A stretch of DNA of 64,000 nt, taken from XYD12-FULL-36-8 sp964613805 (lineage in GTDB: Bacteria; Bacteroidota; Ignavibacteria; Ignavibacteriales; Ignavibacteriaceae). Shown piece after piece: positions 44,297-51,944 of this stretch. Under the pieces are notes generated by a model that was not told where the DNA came from, made no database searches, and saw only the letters and a list, made by a program, of their open reading frames with translations. The DNA lies in the NCBI GenBank assembly GCA_964613805.1, contig CAZTJF010000003.1, forward strand, positions 1 through 64,000, given 5' to 3'. The translations under genes were made by a program, and so were the position numbers. Numbering within the stretch: position 1 is the first letter of the stretch; every line of letters starts with the position of its first letter.

Positions 44297-46054
44297 CTAT
44301 TTCAAAAGCATCATCTTCTTGCTTTCGACGAAAGAGCTTGTTTTAAGAGTATATAGATATAAACCCGACGCTAGAGAACTTTCCCAATCATCTTTTCCAT
44401 TCCACACAAGAGAGTGATTTCCCGCAGATTGAAATTCGGAAACAAGCGTTTTTACTTTTCGTCCAAGTAAATCATGAACTGATAAGGATACATAATCACT
44501 TAAAGGTAAATTGTAGGAAATTTTCGTTTCTGGATTGAACGGGTTAGGATAATTTTGCATTAAATGGAAATCCTTAACAATAATGTCATTGAATTCAATT
44601 TCAATCGAAGTTGCAGGGCTAAGAGATTTAATAACAATATTATCGAAATAAGCAGCAAGCCCTGTTGCATTTTGTTGGAATGAATATAATCCAAAATATC
44701 CTGAAGTAACTCGTGTTGATGTTGTATCAACTATTGGGCAGCCAGCTAATAGTTGTCCATCAAAATAGCACCAGAAACTTGTTTCGTTTAGACTTGTCTC
44801 TCTTGCCTCAATCTTCATTTTATGCCAGCCGCTTGTTGTTGGGAATAACCCCGGATTATCCACTCCCTTGAAGTCTACATTAAACAAGGGTAGAAATGTA
44901 ATGGTATCAGTCCGACGCCCTGAGAAGTTTATTCTATCGCTTGCATCAAAATCTGCTCGCAGTTTATAAAAATCCCTTTTAGCTGTATCAGCATAAACTA
45001 CCAATCCAGTGTAAGCAGATGGCGCAGCACCGACGTAACAATAAACATCACCTTCAATAGAATAATTTTTCAAGGAAACATTACCAGCTAATGCAACTGC
45101 CGAACCGGTATAAGTACCATTCAAGTCTTGAAGGTGTCCAACGAAATTTCCGCCATTCGGTAAAGCTACGGGTGCGCTTGCCATTGGTACTGCAACCACA
45201 GTTTCTTCGGGTAACCCGGTGCTTGGATTCGGATAATGTCCCCATTGCAAACTTGGTGTGCCTGATTCAAAATTTTCAGTAAATAAGATAGTTGGCAGTG
45301 CTTCTACAACAATATTATCGAAATAAGCAGCAAGCCCTGTTGCATTTTGTTGGAATGAATATAATCCAAAATATCCTGAAGTAACTCGTGTTGATGTTGT
45401 ATCAACTATTGGGCAGCCAGCTAATAGTTGTCCATCAAAATAGCACCAGAAACTTGTTTCGTTTAGACTTGTCTCTCTTGCCTCAATCTTCATTTTATGC
45501 CAGCCGCTTGTTGTTGGGAATAACCCCGGATTATCCACTCCCTTGAAGTCTACATTAAACAAGGGTAGAAATGTAATGGTATCAGTCCGACGCCCTGAGA
45601 AGTTTATTCTATCGCTTGCATCAAAATCTGCTCGCAGTTTATAAAAATCCCTTTTAGCTGTATCAGCATAAACTACCAATCCAGTGTAAGCAGATGGCGC
45701 AGCACCGACGTAACAATAAACATCACCTTCAATAGAATAATTTTTCAAGGAAACATTACCAGCTAATGCAACTGCCGAACCGGTATAAGTACCATTCAAG
45801 TCTTGAAGGTGTCCAACGAAATTTCCGCCATTCGGTAAAGCTACGGGTGCGCTTGCCATTGGTACTGCAACCACAGTTTCTTCGGGTAACCCGGTGCTTG
45901 GATTCGGATAATGTCCCCATTGCAAACTTGGTGTGCCTGATTCAAAATTTTCAGTAAACAGTGTTTGCGAAAACCCATTCACGTTGAGCAGAATAAGATA
46001 ACTGAACAAAGTGAGCAAAAAGATAGTTGATGTTTTTTTCATTGCACTCCTCAA
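44297..46054 (-). CDS. T9SS cargo with two identical 217-residue LamG-like modules
   Basis: A 585-residue protein: signal peptide (about 1-30), then two copies of a 217-residue module (first about 32-248, second about 257-473) that are identical by eye except the final residue, then a T9SS type A sorting domain (about 490-585) with MQNYPNPFNPETKISY and a terminal KKMMLLK. Each module has the look of a concanavalin/LamG-type jelly roll (LFTENFESG start, WHKMKIEARE, FWCYFDGQLLAG, AAYFDNIVV), a fold used to bind sugars or other ligands at the surface. The module copies come from a 651-bp direct repeat in the DNA. The precise ligand is unknown. Confidence 0.85.
   Translation of the reverse strand: MRSAMKKTSTIFLLTLFSYLILLNVNGFSQTLFTENFESGTPSLQWGHYPNPSTGLPEETVVAVPMASAPVALPNGGNFVGHLQDLNGTYTGSAVALAGNVSLKNYSIEGDVYCYVGAAPSAYTGLVVYADTAKRDFYKLRADFDASDRINFSGRRTDTITFLPLFNVDFKGVDNPGLFPTTSGWHKMKIEARETSLNETSFWCYFDGQLLAGCPIVDTTSTRVTSGYFGLYSFQQNATGLAAYFDNIVVEALPTILFTENFESGTPSLQWGHYPNPSTGLPEETVVAVPMASAPVALPNGGNFVGHLQDLNGTYTGSAVALAGNVSLKNYSIEGDVYCYVGAAPSAYTGLVVYADTAKRDFYKLRADFDASDRINFSGRRTDTITFLPLFNVDFKGVDNPGLFPTTSGWHKMKIEARETSLNETSFWCYFDGQLLAGCPIVDTTSTRVTSGYFGLYSFQQNATGLAAYFDNIVIKSLSPATSIEIEFNDIIVKDFHLMQNYPNPFNPETKISYNLPLSDYVSLSVHDLLGRKVKTLVSEFQSAGNHSLVWNGKDDWESSLASGLYLYTLKTSSFVESKKMMLLK
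44633..45283. repeat. Tandem direct repeat, copy 1 (651 bp)
   Basis: This is the downstream copy as the gene is read (second module). It begins AACAATATTATCG and ends TTTTCAGTAAA. It matches 45308-45958 at an offset of exactly 675 bases, in frame (651 = 217 codons). Confidence 0.95.
45308..45958. repeat. Tandem direct repeat, copy 2 (651 bp)
   Basis: The upstream copy as the gene is read (first module). I found no base difference from 44633-45283 on reading both through, including synonymous positions. A 24-bp unique spacer (45284-45307) separates the copies, so the duplication is very recent, maintained by gene conversion, or an assembly effect. Confidence 0.95.
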
Positions 46055-46462
46055 TTAATTGTAAATTTAAATTTATTAAAAGTGATGAGGTTTTTTAATA
46101 CATTACTTAACATTCCTAATTAAAAAACCGAACTTTATTTAATTGTATATTATTAACTATTTCATTAAAAAACAATAATTTTTTTTTAGACGTACTGTTA
46201 GATGCCTTGTAAAAGCAAAGTATTTTCCCTCACTGCTTACATTAACGTTAATTGTGGGGCTAACTAATAAGCATTGGATAGTCATAAATAATTTTTCAAA
46301 ATTCAGATTCATTAATTTCACATTGAAAATATTTTAACTTAAATTAAAATTAAATATTTGCGACAAACTATGTTCTTTGGTTTTTAGTGGTTTGATTTAT
46401 GTTTTTCACTTTTAGTTAAGTTGATATAATTATGTATTCAAAAAATAATTGCAGGAGGTAAA
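46055..46462. other. 408-bp divergent intergenic region
   Basis: Very AT-rich DNA between divergent genes, with no open frame of note. It must hold promoters for both sides. TATAAT at 46425-46430 lies 33 bases before the DUF4920 start and may be a -10 box; no matching -35 is clear. Confidence 0.45.
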
Positions 46463-46933
46463 ATGATACTCGCAAAACATTTTTTCATTGTTGCACTTTC
46501 GTTTTTTATAGCTGGCTGCTCTTCGGAACCAGTTGAAAAGTACGGTGCAGAAATTAAATCGAATCAAAAAGTGAAAATTTCCGAAATACTGAATACCCCA
46601 GAGCAATTTGTGGGAAAAACAGTATTGGTTGAAGGTAATGTTCTTGATGTTTGCACTGAAGCTGGCTGCTGGATGGATATTACGAGCGATATCCCAAATC
46701 AGAAAATTAAAATAAAAGTTAAAGACGGCGACATTATTTTTCCAGTTGAAGCGAAAGGCAAATCTGCTTTGGTTGAGGGAGTTGTTTATTCAATTGAGTT
46801 TGATGAGGATGAAGCAAAAGAATACTTCCAGCACATGGCGGAAGATGCGGGCAAAGAGTTTGATTCGACAACTGTAACTGGACCACTGACAATTTATCAA
46901 ATCAAAGGTCTTGGTGCTGAAATTAAGATGTAG
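46463..46933 (+). CDS. DUF4920 domain lipoprotein
   Basis: A 156-residue protein with lipobox IAGC (Cys19) and a very strong Shine-Dalgarno (GCAGGAGG). The mature part is a DUF4920 OB-like domain: VLVEGNVLDVCTEAGCWMDITSD with two Cys (metal- or disulfide-like), and IKIKVKDGDIIFPVEAKGKSALVEGVVYSIE. Members of this family occur beside copper or redox genes in Bacteroidota, but the function is unknown. It is monocistronic, convergent with the phosphodiester glycosidase gene. Confidence 0.85.
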   Translation: MILAKHFFIVALSFFIAGCSSEPVEKYGAEIKSNQKVKISEILNTPEQFVGKTVLVEGNVLDVCTEAGCWMDITSDIPNQKIKIKVKDGDIIFPVEAKGKSALVEGVVYSIEFDEDEAKEYFQHMAEDAGKEFDSTTVTGPLTIYQIKGLGAEIKM

Positions 46934-46950
46934 AAAAATCAAACGATTCA

Positions 46951-46984
46951 AAAAAAATACGTCATAAAATTTAGACGGTTTTTT
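46951..46984. terminator. Possible bidirectional terminator
   Basis: An A-tract plus CGTC (46951-46963) can pair with GACG plus T-tract (46974-46984), with a mismatch between the blocks. The location between two stop codons fits; the G/C core is only four pairs, so confidence is low. Confidence 0.3.
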
Positions 46985-46985
46985 A

Positions 46986-48677
46986 TTATCGAATCATTAT
47001 CATTTTCTTTGTTTCCACAAAATCATTTATTGTTAATTGATAGTAGTAAACTCCGCTTGCCAACTGATGACTGCCGACTGAAGACTTGAACTCCACCTCA
47101 TAACTTCCTGCCGGTTTGTATTCATCAACCAAAGTTGCAACTTTATTACCAAGGACATCAAAGACTTTAAGGACTTGCCAACTGCCGACTGGTGATTGCC
47201 AACTGATTTTAGTGGGAGGATTAAACGGATTCGGATAGTTCTGTCTTAATTCAAATTGGTTGATAACTTCATTCTGAGCAAAATTATTCTTGATGGAAGT
47301 AACTGTACTGCTATCGTAGGAAAGGATTCGTACAGCATCAGCAATAACATAACTACCATTTGCTGCCGCATTCGAAATAATTATCTCATCTGTTGGGCTT
47401 GCTGAAAATTCATAACTGCCAATAAAATTCCATTTGTATCTTCCTTTAGTTTGATCAACTCTAACAGTATCCGTTCCGTTTTTGTGCTTAATAATAAAGG
47501 GAGTGTCAGTGCACCTATCAATTGCACTTGTCCACCATCCAAAAACCTGATAGACGGCAGCTTTATTTAGATTAGGTTTGAACAAAACATATTCGCTTCC
47601 ATCGCCGCGTGGATTTCTAATTGCTGGGGTTGTTCCCCAATAGCCAGATATGATTGAAGTTGTCCAGTTGCTTCCAACAATTGTGCATTCACTATCACCA
47701 GTGTCAATCTTTTTGTTAAAGTAAACCGGTGGAAGAAAAGGAACCGAGTCATTCTTAACAACCGCAAGCATATTGGGTATAGGTCTTTGAAATGTACCTC
47801 CTTCTGGTAAATTAATTAACTGATTACCCACCGCCATTTGTGATGAGCCGCCGCCATCAAGATTCATTGCTTCAACACAGCCAAGGTCAATCATCACTTG
47901 TGCAAGCTCGGGCAAACTAAAACTACTGCTTAGCGTTTGCCTTCCATCTGCAACAAGCATAATGACATGTTCATCATTTGTATAACCGACCGCAGTCCTC
48001 GGATCTTGATTTGAATATCCAACCCCTGATCCCCAGAATACTTCTTGGTCGTAAGTAATATTCACCAATCCATTTTTAACTAATGTTGGCCCGCCGCCAA
48101 TTCCAACTAACAACTCGTAGTATGGTTTTCCTTGTGCGACTGATGGTGCAGGAGCAGGAGTTCCTACTTGATTTTGTGTGGGAGTTAAAAAAGTATTTAT
48201 ATCAGTTACATTATTTCCGAAGTGATAAATCCAGTCAACCGACATTTCCCTTGTGTCTTTAATTCCGAAGAAACTTCTTGTGAGATGATATGTTTTACTG
48301 TCTCTAACCACTGATGCGATGTTTTTTGAGATTACATTATCTGGATATACAACAGCAGAATAAGATGTTGAACTTTGAGTATCAAAATAACCGCCATTAA
48401 TTCCCGCAACGGCATTGTAACTTGGGACAAATGATGTAATTCCTTCTTTCCCACTGGGAGAATTAGATACATAAGGGCGAACACCGATGTTTGCTTTTTT
48501 CAAATCAACATCCAGATACCAAACTTTTAATGCCGGCAATTGTCTCTCACCTTTAAAAAGTTTTACTCCTTCAGGCAATGTTGGAAAATTGCTGCTTATG
48601 TTTGTCCAAGTTATAGTTTGAGTATAGGAGAACGTAAAAGGAATGAAAGCAAAAAGAAAAATTTTAAATATTTTCAC
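46986..48677 (-). CDS. T9SS phosphodiester glycosidase (NAGPA-like) protein
   Basis: About 563 residues from the GTG at 48675-48677, which opens a normal signal peptide (VKIFKIFLFAFIPFTFSYTQ). A TTG at 48738-48740 would give a 21-residue longer, less natural N-terminus. The phosphodiester glycosidase (NAGPA/DUF2233) domain carries GINGGYFD, DPRTAVGYTNDEHVIMLVADGR and the signature MNLDGGGSSQMAV. A golvesin-like carbohydrate-binding region follows (GSNWTTSIISGYWG, VYQVFGWWTSAIDR). The end is a T9SS sorting domain (RQNYPNPFNPPTKISW, terminal KKMIMIR). It probably cleaves N-acetylglucosamine-1-phosphodiester linkages, perhaps in cell-wall polymers or exopolysaccharide. Confidence 0.88.
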   Translation of the reverse strand: MKIFKIFLFAFIPFTFSYTQTITWTNISSNFPTLPEGVKLFKGERQLPALKVWYLDVDLKKANIGVRPYVSNSPSGKEGITSFVPSYNAVAGINGGYFDTQSSTSYSAVVYPDNVISKNIASVVRDSKTYHLTRSFFGIKDTREMSVDWIYHFGNNVTDINTFLTPTQNQVGTPAPAPSVAQGKPYYELLVGIGGGPTLVKNGLVNITYDQEVFWGSGVGYSNQDPRTAVGYTNDEHVIMLVADGRQTLSSSFSLPELAQVMIDLGCVEAMNLDGGGSSQMAVGNQLINLPEGGTFQRPIPNMLAVVKNDSVPFLPPVYFNKKIDTGDSECTIVGSNWTTSIISGYWGTTPAIRNPRGDGSEYVLFKPNLNKAAVYQVFGWWTSAIDRCTDTPFIIKHKNGTDTVRVDQTKGRYKWNFIGSYEFSASPTDEIIISNAAANGSYVIADAVRILSYDSSTVTSIKNNFAQNEVINQFELRQNYPNPFNPPTKISWQSPVGSWQVLKVFDVLGNKVATLVDEYKPAGSYEVEFKSSVGSHQLASGVYYYQLTINDFVETKKMIMIR

Positions 48678-48786
48678 AATAGTTGTTTTCCGTTTGTCAT
48701 AAACATTTTCGAAGTAAAAATAGCCATTATTTTTTTTCAATAATAACTCTTTTATTTCTTTGTAAATTTGGAAAGCAAAGATTTGA

Positions 48787-49857
48787 ATGCGAATATCTAA
48801 AATGAAAATAGCGGTTTTACTTTCTGGTGGTGTTGACAGCTCAGTTGCTTTGAGATTGCTTAAAGATCAAGGACATCACCTCACAGCTTTCTATTTAAAG
48901 ATTTGGCTGCAAGATGAATTTTCATTCCTCGGTGAATGTCCTTGGGAAGAGGATTTAAAGTTTGTAAAAGCCGTCTGTGAACAAAACAATGTTCCTTTAG
49001 AAATTCTTTCACTACAAACAGAATATTGGGACTCGGTTGTAAGCTACACAATATCTGAAATTAAAGAAGGCAGGACACCAAACCCAGATATGTTTTGCAA
49101 CAGCTTAATAAAGTTCGGACAATTTTATGATAAGATTGATCCATCATTTGATAAAGTTGCAAGCGGTCACTATGCAAAAGTTGTTTATGATGATAATTCA
49201 AAAAAATATTTGCTTAAGCAATCCCCGGATCCTATTAAAGATCAAACCTATTTTCTTGCCTATTTAACACAGCAGCAATTGTCAAGAGCAATGTTTCCAA
49301 TAGGTGAATTTGATAAAAAGCAAATTCGGAAAATCGCAGAAAATTTTAATCTGCCGAATAAAAACCGAAAAGATAGTCAGGGCATTTGTTTTCTTGGACA
49401 GGTCAAGTTCAATGATTTTGTAAAACATCATCTTGGAGACCTTCCTGGAGATATAGTTGATGTTGATACAAATAAAAAGGTTGGCCAGCATAGTGGGTAT
49501 TATTATTATACAATCGGACAACGTTCCGGCTTGAAACTTTCTGGAGGTCCGTGGTTTGTTGTTTCTAAGGATGTAAAGCAAAATGTAATTTTTATATCTC
49601 GTGAGAATAAAATTTTAAGAAACAAGAATGAATTTTCTGTTGGAAAATTTAATTGGATTTCTGGATCAAAACCCGAGGTGAAAAACCTTGAGGTAAAAAT
49701 TCGTCATGGCGCGAAAATATTTGATTGTAATCTTCAATTCAATGATCGTGGCTCTGCTTTAGTTAAAATGGCAGAAGCAGATTCGGGAATTGCTGCAGGT
49801 CAGTTTGCTGTTTTTTATGATAAAGATGTTTGCTTAGGCGGCGGCGTAATTTTATAA
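48787..49857 (+). CDS. mnmA: tRNA-specific 2-thiouridylase
   Basis: A 356-residue enzyme that installs the 2-thio group on wobble uridine 34 of Lys, Glu and Gln tRNAs. It has the PP-loop LLSGGVDSSVAL at 11-22, TPNPDMFCN with the first catalytic Cys at about 104, ASGHYAKV, DQTYFLAYL, and DSQGICFLGQ with the second catalytic Cys at about 200. C-terminal beta-barrel segments are present (VGQHSGYYYYTIGQRSGL). GGAAAG precedes the ATG at 48787; an ATG five codons later is also possible. The gene is convergent with, and overlaps by 43 bases, the HD-domain gene. Confidence 0.95.
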   Translation: MRISKMKIAVLLSGGVDSSVALRLLKDQGHHLTAFYLKIWLQDEFSFLGECPWEEDLKFVKAVCEQNNVPLEILSLQTEYWDSVVSYTISEIKEGRTPNPDMFCNSLIKFGQFYDKIDPSFDKVASGHYAKVVYDDNSKKYLLKQSPDPIKDQTYFLAYLTQQQLSRAMFPIGEFDKKQIRKIAENFNLPNKNRKDSQGICFLGQVKFNDFVKHHLGDLPGDIVDVDTNKKVGQHSGYYYYTIGQRSGLKLSGGPWFVVSKDVKQNVIFISRENKILRNKNEFSVGKFNWISGSKPEVKNLEVKIRHGAKIFDCNLQFNDRGSALVKMAEADSGIAAGQFAVFYDKDVCLGGGVIL

Positions 49858-50444
49858 TTTTTTAATTTTTCTCGAAGTATCCTTAAATTTTCGTTTCGCT
49901 GTTCGTCAAAAAATATTTTGGCATAATCTGTATGAAAATTATTTTGAAGTAAAAATTCAATATTAGCGTTCAACCATTCAGAATCTGTAAAGTTCTTTCC
50001 AAGCATATTTTTCCACTCCTGACGTAAAAGCTCACCCCGTGAAATAAATTCTTTTTTCCCTAAATATGATAAGTCAGCATCACATATTATTCTCTCTAAA
50101 AGATTTTTTGGTTTTTGAGGAATACGAGTTGAAAGAATAATTTCAACAATAGCTTCGATCTTATTTGAGGGATAATTTTGTGCTAATAAAAATTTACGAC
50201 AAACTTCGGCACTCTTTTCTTCGTGAGAATTATATTGATAAATCATTCCGGCATCATGAAACCATGCCGCAATTAATAACATTTCTAATTCTTCTGGAAT
50301 TAAACCGAAATTCTTTCCGATCTCGATAGCAGTCTCTACTGCCTCTTTTACATGAGTTAAGTTATGATATACTATTCCTTTTGGAAGCCGAGATTTATAC
50401 ATGTTTATTACAGAATCTGAACTTAGTTGGAGTATCGAATTCAT
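49815..50444 (-). CDS. HD-domain phosphohydrolase
   Basis: A 209-residue protein with the HD superfamily metal motif: YHNLTHVKEAVETA (first His), AAWFHDAGMIY (His-Asp pair), and a downstream Asp in RIICDADLSYLG. The pattern resembles small HD hydrolases acting on nucleotides or cyclic nucleotides; the substrate is not clear. The last 43 bases are shared with the end of mnmA on the other strand, so each gene's 3' end constrains the other. Confidence 0.88.
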   Translation of the reverse strand: MNSILQLSSDSVINMYKSRLPKGIVYHNLTHVKEAVETAIEIGKNFGLIPEELEMLLIAAWFHDAGMIYQYNSHEEKSAEVCRKFLLAQNYPSNKIEAIVEIILSTRIPQKPKNLLERIICDADLSYLGKKEFISRGELLRQEWKNMLGKNFTDSEWLNANIEFLLQNNFHTDYAKIFFDEQRNENLRILREKLKNYKITPPPKQTSLS

Positions 50445-50591
50445 AGCAGCTCTTTAATTTTATGGGCAACTTAGAGAAATTTTGTATCAAAGGAAATTGG
50501 AATAGCTGTCAGTGTGATGCAACTGACATATTATTGTGATAAATTAAAATTAATAGTGTTTATTGAGAGAAATTTTTGATTTTGAGCGTAT

Positions 50592-51713
50592 TCACTGCTT
50601 CAATTTAAACTCAATTCTTCGATTAAGAGTTCTGCCTTCCACAGTTTTATTACTTGCAGCTGGCTCAGATTCTCCAACACCTTTAACATCCAATCTATTC
50701 GAACTAATTCCGTTTAGAATTAAGTAATCTCTTACAACTTTTGCTCGTCTTTCGGAAAGTGTTTGATTGTATGCTTCACTTCCTATATTATCAGTATGTC
50801 CTATAATCTCAATATGCATATCAGTATTTTCAGTTAAAATTTGTAATGCATTCAACAATACTGGAAATGACTCCTTGGTGAGATTAGCACTATTAAATTC
50901 AAAATTAACTCCGGCTAAAATCCATCGTTTTTCTGTCGGGGCGGATGGTTTATCAACAATAACTTCCTTTATAATTTCTTTTGGAAGATATTCTTTGATT
51001 ATTCTTTCTACATCATCAACAGTTAAATAATTTGTGGCAGGAGCATTTGCCGTTACCCCAGAATATAATTCACATTTTTGTGATGGATTTCCTTTTGAGA
51101 AATAATATAAAAATCCAAGGTTGAAGGTCATGTAAGTATCACAGTCAGAGCCCAAAATTCCTTTATGCTCGTGAGTATTATTTTCACCATCAAGTTTGTT
51201 AGTGGATGGAGTCAAATAACTCAGCTCTGTAGTTACTTTCCAATTGTCACTAATCGTCCATTCCACACCGGCGCGGAGATCAAGCTGGTATTCAAGAAAA
51301 GTTTGATTAAGCTGTGTCTCAAAAGCGTTTTTAGGTTTGAAAATTATTCCGCTGAAGCCCATTCCAATGTAGGGTGAGACGGGATCGCACGGCGTAAGAT
51401 AATAAAGCAAATCTAAAGAGCTGGAACCGAGCGTTACAGACACTTGAACCTCACCAGTTGGGAAATCATAGAATGCTTCCATATAATTATAGTTGGCAAG
51501 GAATCTAAGGGCGACTTTTTCTGAGAAGTTTCTTTTAAGTGAAAAAAAGGCGCCATAGTTTTCAGTTCCCGAATATGCCTGCGACCAAATGCTCATTAAC
51601 CTTGGGTAAGTTCCTCCAAATCCAATTGACCAGCTATCCTCAGCCAATTGAGCGAAGACGTTAGAAGTAATCAGAATCCAAATTATAGTCAAATAGTTAA
51701 TTAGACTTTTCAT
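50592..51713 (-). CDS. OmpA-family outer-membrane protein
   Basis: A 373-residue protein. A signal peptide (cut after NVFAQ) leads to an N-terminal eight-stranded barrel (about 25-215, aromatic alternating strands). A short linker (VTANAPATNYLTVDDVERIIKEYLPKE) and the peptidoglycan-binding OmpA C-terminal domain follow (about 255-373: AGVNFEFNSANLTKESFPVL, IEIIGHTDNIGSEAYNQTLSERRAKVVRDYL, VGESEPAASNKTVEGRTLNRRIEFKL). It anchors the outer membrane to peptidoglycan. It is a single gene, with no close co-directional partner. Confidence 0.93.
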   Translation of the reverse strand: MKSLINYLTIIWILITSNVFAQLAEDSWSIGFGGTYPRLMSIWSQAYSGTENYGAFFSLKRNFSEKVALRFLANYNYMEAFYDFPTGEVQVSVTLGSSSLDLLYYLTPCDPVSPYIGMGFSGIIFKPKNAFETQLNQTFLEYQLDLRAGVEWTISDNWKVTTELSYLTPSTNKLDGENNTHEHKGILGSDCDTYMTFNLGFLYYFSKGNPSQKCELYSGVTANAPATNYLTVDDVERIIKEYLPKEIIKEVIVDKPSAPTEKRWILAGVNFEFNSANLTKESFPVLLNALQILTENTDMHIEIIGHTDNIGSEAYNQTLSERRAKVVRDYLILNGISSNRLDVKGVGESEPAASNKTVEGRTLNRRIEFKLKQ

Positions 51714-51944
51714 TTTAACAATCCTAAAAGAATATGCTCTAGTAGCAAATAATCAAGTTAAATGCCAGTTGAGCATTAGAAATCGTCAATTTCAGGTGTT
51801 ATTTTGGCATTTATTTGATAGTTTTAAGCATGAGTGGGGGAATGAAGAACGAATATGAGTAAATTTTCCACTGTGTTTTTGAAAAATACATACTGCTTCT
51901 AAAATTCTGTTAAAGAAAGAAATTTTGAATTTGTATAATGTAAT

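Noticed and set aside
45091..45957. Two identical 63-codon plus-strand frames (45091-45282 and 45766-45957)
   Set aside because: They are antisense shadows produced by the 651-bp duplication.
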